Counted from the stretch's first letter, positions 10,408 to 20,375 are shown. The stretch is 55,056 nt of DNA from an uncultured bacterium (GCA_903945195.1 CAJAUT010000011.1:1-55056); one strand, 5' to 3'. A program made the numbers and translations. Notes: generated by a model not told the origin, from the letters alone.

Positions 10408-10662
10408 ATGAACAAAATAATACTTAAAACCGATCAGAAACATCCACAAATAGTAGCGTACAAGCAGGCTCTAGAGAAAGGGTTAAAAAGTCATCACGTC
10501 CTTCCTCGTGGGAATGAGTGGATAGTAAAAAAAGCAAATACACAGAAAGCATCTGGTGTTTATAGTACGCAATCTGAGGCGATCCAGAATGGTAAGATAT
10601 TTGCCAAAAATAGCGGCTCAGAATTGTTTATCCATGGACAAGACGGTCGAATTCGCGAATGA
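10408..10662 (+). CDS. DUF2188-like small protein
   Basis: HHVLPRGNEWIVKKANTQKASGVYSTQSEAIQNGKIFAKNSGSELFIHGQDGRIRE matches the DUF2188 style. Confidence 0.8.
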   Translation: MNKIILKTDQKHPQIVAYKQALEKGLKSHHVLPRGNEWIVKKANTQKASGVYSTQSEAIQNGKIFAKNSGSELFIHGQDGRIRE

Positions 10663-12218
10663 ATCTAATGCCAAAAAACATGCTCAAATATCTCTTTCCT
10701 TTTATTTTTATAATCTCCTTCTGGTCTTTGATTACACCAATTTTCGAGTTTCCCGACGAGCAAGCACACATAGAGTCGGTAGAGTTCATCGTCAAAGAGG
10801 GTCGCATGCCAGCAGGTGAAGAGTGGGATATGACTGCCGAGATGAAGAGGACCCAAGACCTCCTAGGCAACTTCCGCGATACTTTCGGGAACAACAAGTA
10901 TACCTATCACCCAGATTATCACGTCGAATATGTAGATTCTTTAATAGGCAAATATGAGGCAGAGATTAAATCATTAAACACAGAAGAAAATAGAGATAGT
11001 TACGTCTGGAAAGAAGCCGCTCGCTACCCCCGTCTCTACTACGACTATATGACCATTTGGTATAGATTGTCGGAAAGCAAAGATGTTATCTACCGCATCT
11101 ATGTACTCCGACTAGGCAATGTACTACTTGCGCTAGCTACTGCCTTGATCATCTATCAGTCTGGCCTGCTCATCTTCGCCAAGAAATCCTACGCACTCAC
11201 GCTCACCATGCTAGTCATGCTCCAGCCTATGTATAGCTTCCTCTCTGCTGGTATCAACTCAGACAACCTCCACAATCTGCTCTTTGCAGCTATTGTTTAC
11301 TGTGGACTACGTATCGTGAGAAATGGGTTAAATTTAAATATTTTAGCTCTCACCACTACAGTCGTAGTCCTAGACATCGTAAGCAAACCGCAAGGTTATA
11401 TCGTTCTCCCCATCATCATCATGGCATTCCTTCTCCATATCATCCAAACTAAGAAATGGAAATTGTTATCTATCCTCCTGGCAGTAGGACTCTTGTCACT
11501 TGCTGCAATATTCAGCCCATGGAATCCATATAGCTCTTGGGTCAACTCTGCCAATGTTCATGGAGCTAACTTGATGGATTTCGTGCGCTTCTCACTTAAC
11601 AAGTTGGTCACGCAAAACATTGTCTGGTACTGGGGAGTATTTAAATGGCTAGGGATAGTCCTGCCACCTGTCTACTGGCAGCTAGCCAATAGAGTAGTTC
11701 TACTTGGTGGTCTTGGATTGTTTGTTTACCTATGGAAAGTAATCAAAAAGAATAAGATAATCACTGCTCCCCTTATCACTTTGTACCTGCTACTTGCCAC
11801 TCTCATCTATGTGTTAGCTATTTATTATTTCGACTGGCAATACACCAAAGCCGTAGGCTACTCGATAGGAGTCCAAGCTAGATATTTCTTCCCCACAATC
11901 TCTGCTCAGATGGCACTCCTTATGATCGGCATCTTGTCACTAGGGTGGACTGCAAGAGTCAGGATATGGCTGCGCCGAGGACTCGTCCTATTTATTGTCT
12001 GGATGCAGCTAGGTGGGCTCTGGAGGCTCATTACTAGCTACTACGATGTATCATCAGTTCAATCATTTATCACACAGGCCAGTCAGTATAAGCCATGGTT
12101 TGTCAAAGGGGAGTGGTGGTATCTGTGGATTGGATTATATATCGCTTCCATTCTGTACTTAACTTGGATGGGTATGGTCGGGATAAAGGGAAAGAAAAAA
12201 ATCTCTGACACTAACTAA
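10659..12218 (+). CDS. DUF2142-like membrane protein
   Basis: PIFEFPDEQAHIESVEFIVKEGRMP plus many TM segments; ATGA overlap with previous CDS. Confidence 0.7.
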   Translation: MNLMPKNMLKYLFPFIFIISFWSLITPIFEFPDEQAHIESVEFIVKEGRMPAGEEWDMTAEMKRTQDLLGNFRDTFGNNKYTYHPDYHVEYVDSLIGKYEAEIKSLNTEENRDSYVWKEAARYPRLYYDYMTIWYRLSESKDVIYRIYVLRLGNVLLALATALIIYQSGLLIFAKKSYALTLTMLVMLQPMYSFLSAGINSDNLHNLLFAAIVYCGLRIVRNGLNLNILALTTTVVVLDIVSKPQGYIVLPIIIMAFLLHIIQTKKWKLLSILLAVGLLSLAAIFSPWNPYSSWVNSANVHGANLMDFVRFSLNKLVTQNIVWYWGVFKWLGIVLPPVYWQLANRVVLLGGLGLFVYLWKVIKKNKIITAPLITLYLLLATLIYVLAIYYFDWQYTKAVGYSIGVQARYFFPTISAQMALLMIGILSLGWTARVRIWLRRGLVLFIVWMQLGGLWRLITSYYDVSSVQSFITQASQYKPWFVKGEWWYLWIGLYIASILYLTWMGMVGIKGKKKISDTN

Positions 12219-12220
12219 TT

Positions 12221-12250
12221 TTGTAAACAATTTATATTAAGTAGTATAAT
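12221..12250 (+). promoter_or_regulatory. Putative promoter TTGTAA-N18-TATAAT for the 12257-13303 cassette
   Basis: TATAAT at 12245-12250, exactly 6 nt before ATG 12257. Confidence 0.6.
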
Positions 12251-12256
12251 TTAGTT

Positions 12257-12445
12257 ATGTCCAGTGATCTCAAAGTTAAATTCCTCAAAATTTACGCAAA
12301 TCTTCCCCTTGCAGCCAGAGAAGAAGTAATCGTCGTTGTAGACAATGAACCAATGAGCTGGAACGTCCTACGTATAGAAGTAGAGAATGATACACCAAAA
12401 GGATCAAAAGGTTTGACCATATTATGGCAACTGAAAATTTTATGA
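12257..12445 (+). CDS. Small unknown protein, cassette member 1
   Basis: 62 aa; leaderless-type promoter; 3' end overlaps next CDS. Confidence 0.65.
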   Translation: MSSDLKVKFLKIYANLPLAAREEVIVVVDNEPMSWNVLRIEVENDTPKGSKGLTILWQLKIL

Positions 12446-12654
12446 CTATAAACACAGATCTACAAAAAATTGTTGTAGAAAGACTTAGAAGATTGCCTAG
12501 TCATCTACAGATTTCAATTGGAAATACTAGCTATTCAAACGAAGAATTATTATCAAGTGTCAAAGATGGTACTAAACTAGGACAACAAATAATGGGTATA
12601 CAGCTAGATTACCTGCAAGATTTAGCTAGTGGAAAGATATATCTAGATGAGTAA
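12424..12654 (+). CDS. Small unknown protein, cassette member 2
   Basis: 76 aa; overlaps both neighbours. Confidence 0.65.
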   Translation: MATENFMTINTDLQKIVVERLRRLPSHLQISIGNTSYSNEELLSSVKDGTKLGQQIMGIQLDYLQDLASGKIYLDE

Positions 12655-13303
12655 TTCAATCCTTATTACTCGGCCGAATTACGACATAACAACTAACTAT
12701 TTATTTTACTGGACCGAGCTAGTTATTTCATTTTCTACTAGACATAATGCCGCAATTTATGATCTATCTGGCTCAAAAGCAAATCGTACAAACTTGGAAA
12801 GCTACAATGCCAAGCGTCGTCCAAAAATTATTTTCTTAAATGGACATGGATCATCGGATGTCATAACCGGTCAAGATGACGAAGAAATAATTACGAGTGC
12901 TGATAAAGATTTATCAAGATATCAAAATTGTATTTTCTACGCTAGGAGCTGCCAAAGTGCAAATAATTTGGGAGTTTCCCTAGTAGACAAAGGTGTGAGT
13001 GCGTTTATCGGGTACAAGGAAGATTTTATTTTCTTTCGGAATGAAAATTATTCTACTAAACCGCTCAAAGATCCTATTGCCAGATATTTCTTGGATCCTT
13101 CCAATCTAGTCATGACCACACTAATAAAAGGTAATAGTGTGAAAGAGGCAGATAAAAGATCAAAAAGATCAATGACGAAAAATTTTCTTAAATTACTTAC
13201 AAGTACCTCAAGTACTGATGATCGAGATACGGCTCCATACTTGTGGTCAAATATTAGGGCGCAAGTTGTGTTGGGTGATGAATCAGATAAAATATTAGTT
13301 TAA
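12647..13303 (+). CDS. Clan CD-like (caspase/CHAT/gingipain-like) peptidase candidate, cassette member 3
   Basis: IIFLNGHGSSDVITG (His motif) followed by NCIFYARSCQSANNLG (Cys motif). Confidence 0.55.
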   Translation: MSNSILITRPNYDITTNYLFYWTELVISFSTRHNAAIYDLSGSKANRTNLESYNAKRRPKIIFLNGHGSSDVITGQDDEEIITSADKDLSRYQNCIFYARSCQSANNLGVSLVDKGVSAFIGYKEDFIFFRNENYSTKPLKDPIARYFLDPSNLVMTTLIKGNSVKEADKRSKRSMTKNFLKLLTSTSSTDDRDTAPYLWSNIRAQVVLGDESDKILV

Positions 13304-14580
13304 TTTTTACCCCATATCATCATCAAGGCATTACCTACTTGCTTAGTCCACAATACTTTCTTTTTTCCAAACTGCTCGGTCTCCCAGGTAGACCAGTGTT
13401 CGTAGTCAAATCCAGGTTGCTCTACTATATAAATCAAGAGATCTGCCTGGCTATGTTCACTTAGCTCTACTACATTTAACCCCTTCATCCTCAGTAGACC
13501 TCTGTAGTCATCAGCTTGTGGGACCGATGTACCGGTGGGAAGTACTGCCACTACCGCCACCTTTTTCCCTTTAAGTTCTTCTATACTGGCGATCTCTGAT
13601 ACATTATTTTCTATCTCATAAAGTGGACGCTTAGTGTTTACAGGCATAGATGGGACAGATCCATTTAAAAGTATCCAGATTGTCATGACTAGTAGGGCTA
13701 CTTTTTTATGCTGCAGGACCCACTTGATCATCACATAAAGATAAGTCATAGCTACTCCAAATAGATAGTGCTCAGGTACAGTACCAACCATCATAAAAAA
13801 TAAAAGTCCAAAAATTAGTGTAAGTTTTTCCCATGCTTTACTTTTTTTATCAAAAATAAATAGCAGGGGTAGCGCAAGCGTGAGGTATAGTGATCGCAGA
13901 CCTAGCTGGCTGGTGAGTATCGTCAGATTGCCTAAATGTAGCTGTGAGCCAACAAGCCCAGATCCAGGGTTTGCCATAAATTGGCGCACCAAAAATCCCT
14001 TGGTAATAAACTCAAATAATATTATGGGAGTCCATGGGGATATGTAGGCTGCTAGGCCTAATAGTATTTGTTTCCAGCTAGCTCTATTTGAGATATACAC
14101 TCCGATGAGTATAGGTAGTGCCAAAATACTAGCTGGGTGCATAGCAGTAGCTACGCCAAATAGCAGTGCTGATATCCACAAATTCTTCGTGAAGTAAGTG
14201 GTTGCAAGTCCAGCAAATAAAAATAAAGCGTAAGAAAATCCGTTACCTGGGTGAGTAGCTAGTCTGCTCCATAGTGGTGTGGTCATCACAGCCAAAGCAG
14301 TCAGGATAGTCAAAATATAGTACTTTGAATTTTTAAACATTACATATAAAAATATTAATAGACAAAGAGCTGTAACAAGCATATTAAAATAAATAGGACC
14401 TCGTATATCTCCTCCACTTAGCCACAGTGATGGGTAGTAGAGATAGTAGTAGATAGGACTAGCAGAAAGGCCAGGACTTAATCGTGGACCTAGCCACACC
14501 ACTTTGTGTAAAAAAATATTGGACATCTCATAGAGGTCGCGGCCATAGTCTGTATCTATAGGTAGCATGTTTATATTCAT
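13300..14580 (-). CDS. GT39-like membrane glycosyltransferase
   Basis: Multipass; WLGPRLSPGLSASPIYYYLYYPSLWLSGG. Confidence 0.6.
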   Translation of the reverse strand: MNINMLPIDTDYGRDLYEMSNIFLHKVVWLGPRLSPGLSASPIYYYLYYPSLWLSGGDIRGPIYFNMLVTALCLLIFLYVMFKNSKYYILTILTALAVMTTPLWSRLATHPGNGFSYALFLFAGLATTYFTKNLWISALLFGVATAMHPASILALPILIGVYISNRASWKQILLGLAAYISPWTPIILFEFITKGFLVRQFMANPGSGLVGSQLHLGNLTILTSQLGLRSLYLTLALPLLFIFDKKSKAWEKLTLIFGLLFFMMVGTVPEHYLFGVAMTYLYVMIKWVLQHKKVALLVMTIWILLNGSVPSMPVNTKRPLYEIENNVSEIASIEELKGKKVAVVAVLPTGTSVPQADDYRGLLRMKGLNVVELSEHSQADLLIYIVEQPGFDYEHWSTWETEQFGKKKVLWTKQVGNALMMIWGKN

Positions 14581-14581
14581 A

Positions 14582-15772
14582 TTATTTAGCTATATGCCAC
14601 CATGGCTGTATCCAAAAATAGGAGATCATGAGAGAAAACTCTAATAGTAGTAGGATCACCATAATCTTCCTTGTTTTAGGTACGTAGTGGTAACACGCAG
14701 TCATGCCAAGCGTGTAAATGATGGGTAGGCCAGACATAAAAAATGCCTTCACTTCAGAGTCGTAGGGAAGACGCAGATTGTAGTAAATATAAGCACCAAG
14801 CGCTGTAACTAGGTATGTCATACCTATGGCAAAAACATGTGGATCAGATTTCCTTAGCTTTATCCATCCGACCACCGATAAGATAAACAGTGGGAACCCC
14901 AGTATCCAAAGACCAAGTGCTTTTTTGTGAGTTTCAACAACGGGCACCGTCAGCTGATATCCATCATGCCAAAAAGTATTCCACGTGCCCCCGATAAAAG
15001 AGTAGGTATGCGCCCTAAACAAATCTACCTGAGAGACCCATTGCATATTAGTAAAAAACTTTAGGTCATGAACTTTCTTTGGAGTCTGGTAAGGGAAAAA
15101 CTCTGACGCTATAGGTAATAGTCGCTGATAATGACTATAATTGCGCCAAAAAATAGGTAGAGTTAGCAGCAAAAATATGAATCCATATAAAAGAATTTTT
15201 GACCAGTTTTTAGCTTTATTTAAAACTAGAGAGACTAAATATGCAGGACCCAAAGTCAGTGCCGTGTATTTGTTGTAAAAAGCTAATACTATCAGTAGTA
15301 CGGTAGCCAGTTGATATGGCTTGATCATAAAGATTAGTAAAGACAAACTAATCAGATATACATTTAGGGATTCATTGCTGATCATCGGGACCAAATAGTT
15401 TGCTACCGGTAGAGCTGCAAGTGTCAAAGTAGCTACTAGTCTTGCAGATTTCTCTTTGGGAAAAATCTTTGACACTAGGTAGCCTATGAGTATTAGATAG
15501 GCGAGGTAATACACTACATTTTGTAGTTGTACTGCTTTTACTCCTCCATATAGATATGCAGGTAAGGTATCTAGATAATATAGAGGAGTTTGGTATAGTT
15601 CCCAGCCTTCATGAGGTAGTGGTAAATGCTTATTTGTTTTTAAGTATTCCAAGTACTCTATGTGACCTTGGGCGTCCAGTCCATACAATGGATTAAACAG
15701 TCTGGCATTGTGAAACTGGAATATGGCTATACAGCTCAAAATGCTAGCAAGTAAGAATTTTTGGATATTCAT
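14582..15772 (-). CDS. GT39-like membrane protein
   Basis: LYGLDAQGHIEYLEYLKTNKHLPLPHEGWELYQTPLYYL; TAAAAT-N6-ATG upstream on minus strand. Confidence 0.65.
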   Translation of the reverse strand: MNIQKFLLASILSCIAIFQFHNARLFNPLYGLDAQGHIEYLEYLKTNKHLPLPHEGWELYQTPLYYLDTLPAYLYGGVKAVQLQNVVYYLAYLILIGYLVSKIFPKEKSARLVATLTLAALPVANYLVPMISNESLNVYLISLSLLIFMIKPYQLATVLLIVLAFYNKYTALTLGPAYLVSLVLNKAKNWSKILLYGFIFLLLTLPIFWRNYSHYQRLLPIASEFFPYQTPKKVHDLKFFTNMQWVSQVDLFRAHTYSFIGGTWNTFWHDGYQLTVPVVETHKKALGLWILGFPLFILSVVGWIKLRKSDPHVFAIGMTYLVTALGAYIYYNLRLPYDSEVKAFFMSGLPIIYTLGMTACYHYVPKTRKIMVILLLLEFSLMISYFWIQPWWHIAK

Positions 15773-15842
15773 AACTATATTTTAGTACAGATATTGCCTC
15801 TCATGTTGCATAAATCGTGTGATTTGCTAGCATGATATCTAT

Positions 15843-16448
15843 ATGACAACTTACATAGATTTGTCAGAGAGGGCTAGTGAAAGTAAAAAGACTATTGGTC
15901 GCTCGGTCTCAGTAAATGGTGTCCATGCCGTCGACCTAGAAGTAAAACAATCCGAAAATCTAAATGATCCACTCCTAGATATCAATTTCAAAGTAAACAA
16001 TCCCATCGGTCGGCTCTGGCTCGCATTAAAAAGGATCTGGAAATCCCAAAACACCATCATCTCGCTCCGCTTTACCATTCCCTTGCTCGTCCTACCTATC
16101 GCGCTCTATGTTCTCTATATCCTTTGGCAGGGGAGGGGGATGAGTATCCCCATGTCCAAACTAGGGGTGATCCATCAGGTCAATATGGGTGGGACTCCCC
16201 GCGACATTCTGGTACTACCTACCTCAGATGTTTATGTGATCGACTACGCTAGTAGTTTCAATCAAACTACTAGACTGGCGGAAAAGCCGGTCATAGTGGT
16301 AGGAACCTATCATGCTCCAAGCAATGTGCTAAAGGTAGAAAGCATCACTCCATACTCCCAGCTAGATCTGCCACAAACCGTAGTCACTCCCACTACTCCC
16401 AAGTCTGTTTGGGACAATATCTGGCAGTTTATCGCTCAGTTTAAGTAG
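15843..16448 (+). CDS. Unknown single-TM protein
   Basis: One strong TM segment FTIPLLVLPIALYVLYILW. Confidence 0.6.
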   Translation: MTTYIDLSERASESKKTIGRSVSVNGVHAVDLEVKQSENLNDPLLDINFKVNNPIGRLWLALKRIWKSQNTIISLRFTIPLLVLPIALYVLYILWQGRGMSIPMSKLGVIHQVNMGGTPRDILVLPTSDVYVIDYASSFNQTTRLAEKPVIVVGTYHAPSNVLKVESITPYSQLDLPQTVVTPTTPKSVWDNIWQFIAQFK

Positions 16449-16461
16449 TCTTTTCAAAGTA

Positions 16462-16489
16462 TTGACATTCGGGTCCAATTCGGTATTAT
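16462..16489 (+). promoter_or_regulatory. Promoter TTGACA-N16-TATTAT with TTCGGGTCCAATTCGG in the spacer
   Basis: Seen directly: ttgacattcgggtccaattcggtattat. Confidence 0.75.
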
Positions 16490-16523
16490 TGAATTATATT
16501 AGGGTTTTATGCGGGAGGTGTAT

Positions 16524-17516
16524 ATGACTGCCCAGTCTAAGTCACTTGTTATTTACGAGATCGCTAAAGGCAAGAAGATTTCAATTCCAATTATTAAGGA
16601 TAGTGTCTGGTTAACCCAACCACAAATGTGTGAATTGTTTAGCAAAGATCCAAGAACTATCGGTGAGCATATCATTAATCTTTACAAAGAAAAGGAGTTA
16701 TTAGCTAGACCAACCATCCGGAAATTCCGGATAGTTCAACTTGAGGGAAAAAGACGAATAGTGCGTACTTTGGATCACTATAATTTAGACGTCATAATAT
16801 CCGTTGGTTATAGAGTTAAGTCACTTAGAGGCACACAATTCCGTATTTGGGCTACCAAAGTACTCCGTGACTATATTCTCAAAGGTTACGCAGTAAACAA
16901 ACATCGTCTAATAGATACTGGTATAGATGAGCTAGAGCGTGCGGTCAATTTAATTAGGCAAACTCTAGATTCTAAAGTACTCACTGGTAGTGAGGCCAAA
17001 GGGATCCTCAAAGTCATTACAGATTACGCGCACTCATGGATCTTGTTTCACAAATATGATGAAGGGCACATTGATCTCAGGTCAATTACTAAACCTAGTT
17101 ACATACTGACATACGAGTCAGCTCTCGGACTCATAACACAACTTGCAGACAACCTTCATAGTAATAAAGTTGCCACTAAATTTGTGGGTATGGAGCGTGA
17201 TGATCATGGTCTCGAGCGAATAATCGGTAGCATCAACCAGACATATAGCGGAGTAGATCTCTACACTTCAGTCGAAGAAAAGGCTGCCCACATGCTCTAC
17301 TTTGTGATCAAAGACCATCCATTGATCGATGGAAATAAACGTAGTGGATCTCTCTTGTTTATTCATTACCTCGCACAGAATGGATTGCTCTTTAGAGATA
17401 GTGGCGAGCGCACGATAAATGACAATACTATCGTCGCTCTTGCTCTGCTAATCTCACAAAGTCATCCAAATGATAAAGAGATCATGATTAGGCTCATTAC
17501 AAATCTGTTAACCTGA
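16524..17516 (+). CDS. RhuM-like N-terminus fused to Fic/Doc domain
   Basis: SD gggaggtg before ATG 16524; WLTQPQMCELFSKDPRTIGEHI...IRKFRIVQLEGKRRIVRTLDHYNLDVIISVGYRVKSLRGTQFRIWATKVLRDYILKGYAVN; HPLIDGNKRSG Fic/Doc motif. Confidence 0.85.
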   Translation: MTAQSKSLVIYEIAKGKKISIPIIKDSVWLTQPQMCELFSKDPRTIGEHIINLYKEKELLARPTIRKFRIVQLEGKRRIVRTLDHYNLDVIISVGYRVKSLRGTQFRIWATKVLRDYILKGYAVNKHRLIDTGIDELERAVNLIRQTLDSKVLTGSEAKGILKVITDYAHSWILFHKYDEGHIDLRSITKPSYILTYESALGLITQLADNLHSNKVATKFVGMERDDHGLERIIGSINQTYSGVDLYTSVEEKAAHMLYFVIKDHPLIDGNKRSGSLLFIHYLAQNGLLFRDSGERTINDNTIVALALLISQSHPNDKEIMIRLITNLLT

Positions 17517-17539
17517 TCACAGTAGTGTAAAATGACCTT

Positions 17540-17968
17540 ATGGAAGAAGGAAAAGAAGTCATCGAATTGAATGGGCAGATATTTGCCCTGGTTTTCCGCA
17601 AGTCTCATCGGCCTGAAGGTGTCAATTTCCTCACTCCAGACGACTACACTCTCCAGCTAGGCATGATACAGCACCCAGCCGGTCGCCATATTCGTGATCA
17701 CATCCACAATCCCCATATCCACTACAAAGTAGATACCACGCAGGAATTTTTGTATGTCGAAAAAGGTAAGATCAAGGCTACAATCTACGATTACGGCTGG
17801 AATGTCATCAAAGAAGTAGAATTAGAGGCAGGGGATATACTCCTACAAGTATCTGGTGGCCACGGTTTTGATGTCATAGAGCCCTGCTACCTCATAGAGG
17901 TCAAACAAGGTCCTTTCCCCGGTGACAAACTTATGAAATTCTACCGCGAGGACCCAATTACAAATTAA
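17540..17968 (+). CDS. Cupin-fold protein
   Basis: HIHYKVDTTQEFLYVEKGKIKATIYDYGW...EVELEAGDILLQVSGGHGFDV. Confidence 0.75.
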   Translation: MEEGKEVIELNGQIFALVFRKSHRPEGVNFLTPDDYTLQLGMIQHPAGRHIRDHIHNPHIHYKVDTTQEFLYVEKGKIKATIYDYGWNVIKEVELEAGDILLQVSGGHGFDVIEPCYLIEVKQGPFPGDKLMKFYREDPITN

Positions 17969-17972
17969 CTAT

Positions 17973-18007
17973 CTATGACCTATTACCTACAATCTACAAC
18001 CTACTTA
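17973..18007 (+). repeat. Heptamer minisatellite CTATGAC CTATTAC CTACAAT CTACAAC CTACTTA
   Basis: Period-7 array ending at ATG 18007. Confidence 0.8.
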
Positions 18008-19119
18008 TGATTCCCGTAAACGCACCAATCATCACCCAAGAATCAAAAATGCTCATAAACCGCGCACTTGACGAAGGTTGGATCAGTTCCGCAGGTCCAT
18101 ATATCAATGATTTTGAAAAAGAATTCGCCTCATATCTAGGTGTCAAACATGCAATCACTGTAAATACAGGCACGGCAGCACTCCACATTGCGCTCCTAGC
18201 CGCAGGTATAGGTGAAGGTGATGAGGTCATCGTCCCAGCCTTTACCATGGCAGCCTCCTGGATGGCAGTCATGTATACAGGAGCCACTCCAGTATTCGTA
18301 GATGTAGAGCCAGATATCTACACGATAGATCCTAAACTCATCGAAGCAGCTATTACTTCTAAAACCAAAGCTATCATGCCAGTCCATATCTATGGCCATC
18401 CAGCCGATATGGATCCTATTGTAGAAATAGCCAAAAAACATAAACTATTAGTGATCGAAGATGCCGCCGAAGCTCATGGTGCTACCTACAAAGGCAAGCT
18501 GACAGGCAGTCTCGGCGATATAAATGCCTTTAGCTTTTATGCCAACAAAATCATCACGACCGGTGAAGGTGGTATGGTCACTACAAATAGTGACGAACTA
18601 GCTGAGGTGGCTATCCGCATGAAAGATCTCGCCCACAGCAAAGGTAAAAGATTTATCCATGACGCACTCGGCTACAACTACCGCATGACCAGTATGCAAG
18701 CTGCTTTGGGAAGTGGCCAGCTGCTACATATCTCAGATTTTCTCTCAACCAAAAAGCACATGGCAGAGCTATATAAAAAAGGTTTAGAAGACATTCCCGG
18801 CATTACCCTCCCTGTCACTCGTGACTGGGCCACGCATGTCTACTGGATGTACGCTGTGCTAGTAGATGAGCAAAAGTGTGGTATTTCTAAAGATGAGCTA
18901 CGTGCTAAGTTGCTAGAAAAAGGGATCGACACTCGTGATTTCTTTTATGCTCCAAACACTCAGCCAGCTCTCACAGACAAAGGTTTGGGACGGGAATCTT
19001 TCCCTGTGACTGAGCACATTGCTCAAAACGGTTTTTACCTCCCATCAGGTCTAGCTATCACCGACGAGCAAATTGAGACTGTCTGTGCGACAATGAGATC
19101 TATATGTCAGGGGATCTAA
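18007..19119 (+). CDS. DegT/DnrJ/EryC1/StrS aminotransferase
   Basis: FSFYANKIITTGEGGMVTTN with PLP lysine. Confidence 0.9.
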   Translation: MIPVNAPIITQESKMLINRALDEGWISSAGPYINDFEKEFASYLGVKHAITVNTGTAALHIALLAAGIGEGDEVIVPAFTMAASWMAVMYTGATPVFVDVEPDIYTIDPKLIEAAITSKTKAIMPVHIYGHPADMDPIVEIAKKHKLLVIEDAAEAHGATYKGKLTGSLGDINAFSFYANKIITTGEGGMVTTNSDELAEVAIRMKDLAHSKGKRFIHDALGYNYRMTSMQAALGSGQLLHISDFLSTKKHMAELYKKGLEDIPGITLPVTRDWATHVYWMYAVLVDEQKCGISKDELRAKLLEKGIDTRDFFYAPNTQPALTDKGLGRESFPVTEHIAQNGFYLPSGLAITDEQIETVCATMRSICQGI

Positions 19120-20375
19120 AATCTAAAGGTTTGTTTTCTATTCTCGTGCTTGGATCAGGCAATGTCATAGGCACTATCATCTCTGCAGTTGCACTCATCC
19201 TGTTCTCACGTTTCATGGGACCTAGCGAGTTTGGTTTGTTTTCTGCAGGTCTAGCTGCTATGCAGATCATCATCCGACTGTCTGATCTAGGTACCAATAT
19301 GGCAGCCGAAAGAGCCATCGCTAGGGTGCATGATAGCGATAATAAACTAGCCGATCGCCTCATGCGCACGGCTTTGTATTTCAAGCTAGGTAGCTTTACA
19401 TTATTTGTTGTTATCGCCTGGTTATTGGCACCATGGATAGGCAACTCCTTGCTTCACATCACAGACATATCCATCCTGCGGTTGGCCATAGTGCTGTCTA
19501 TAGGCACAATCTTTTTTGAGTACTCAACTATCGTCTTCCAGTCCACCCATCATTTTGCGCAAGTTGCACGCATCACTATAGCCCAAGCAGTGGGCAAGCT
19601 AGCTTTTGGACTTTTATTTATCTGGCAGGGGATACTGCACGCTAAAGAGGCTCTACTCATTTACGGACTACTCCCAGGCATTGGGGCACTACTAGGGTGG
19701 ACCAAAAATCCTCTCTCTACTTTTAGTCTGCCAAAAACATGGCGCAGAGATTTGTCTATCATCCTCAAAGTTGCCAAGTGGACAGCTGTGGCAGCGGTGG
19801 CAGCTACACTAGCCGACAACATAGACACTTTGATAGTGCAGTCGATGATGAGTAGCTACGACACTGGTATCTGGTCTGGAGCAGTACGCATCGCTACTTT
19901 TGCTAGCGTGCTGGGGTGGTCTGTAGGTTCAGTATTAAATGTCCGAGTAGCCAAATATCACCACAAAGAAAACTTAGATGAATATCTAAAGAAGTCATGG
20001 AAGTTGAGCCTAGGAATTTTTCTCTTAATCCTACTAGCAGTGCCTTTTGCAGAACTAGCTATCCGCCTGACAATCGGCTCAGCATATCTAGTAGGCACTT
20101 TGCCGCTTCAAATCCTGATCATTGCCGCCGGTTTCTCAGGTGCTACCACTCCCTATATTGCACTTTTTTATCTCTTTGATAGACCTCAGTACTATGCCTA
20201 CGCAGGCATCTTGCAAACAGTCATCCTAATTTTAGGGGATATTCTACTCATTCCAATCATGGGACTCTTGGGAGCTGCAACTGTGAGGGTAATTGTGAGA
20301 ATAGTCATTTTAGTATTTACGCTAATCTATGTAAGGAAATCGTATGTATCTTACTATTCTGTATCTCATAAGTAG
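19104..20375 (+). CDS. Wzx-like flippase
   Basis: ILFSRFMGPSEFGLFSAGLAAMQIIIRLSDLGTN; multipass. Confidence 0.85.
   Translation: MSGDLKSKGLFSILVLGSGNVIGTIISAVALILFSRFMGPSEFGLFSAGLAAMQIIIRLSDLGTNMAAERAIARVHDSDNKLADRLMRTALYFKLGSFTLFVVIAWLLAPWIGNSLLHITDISILRLAIVLSIGTIFFEYSTIVFQSTHHFAQVARITIAQAVGKLAFGLLFIWQGILHAKEALLIYGLLPGIGALLGWTKNPLSTFSLPKTWRRDLSIILKVAKWTAVAAVAATLADNIDTLIVQSMMSSYDTGIWSGAVRIATFASVLGWSVGSVLNVRVAKYHHKENLDEYLKKSWKLSLGIFLLILLAVPFAELAIRLTIGSAYLVGTLPLQILIIAAGFSGATTPYIALFYLFDRPQYYAYAGILQTVILILGDILLIPIMGLLGAATVRVIVRIVILVFTLIYVRKSYVSYYSVSHK

Noticed and set aside
10556-10897. Overlapping ORFs 10556-10819 (+) and 10628-10897 (-)
   Set aside because: They overlap well-supported DUF2188 and DUF2142 CDSs in other frames and show no domain signature.
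16716-16732. Palindrome ATCCGGAAATTCCGGAT in the RhuM-like domain
   Set aside because: It encodes IRKFR, which I recall as a normal RhuM-family segment, so no insertion is needed to explain it.
18196-18441. Minus-strand ORFs opposite the DegT gene and similar antisense ORFs elsewhere
   Set aside because: Typical shadow ORFs of a conserved sense gene.
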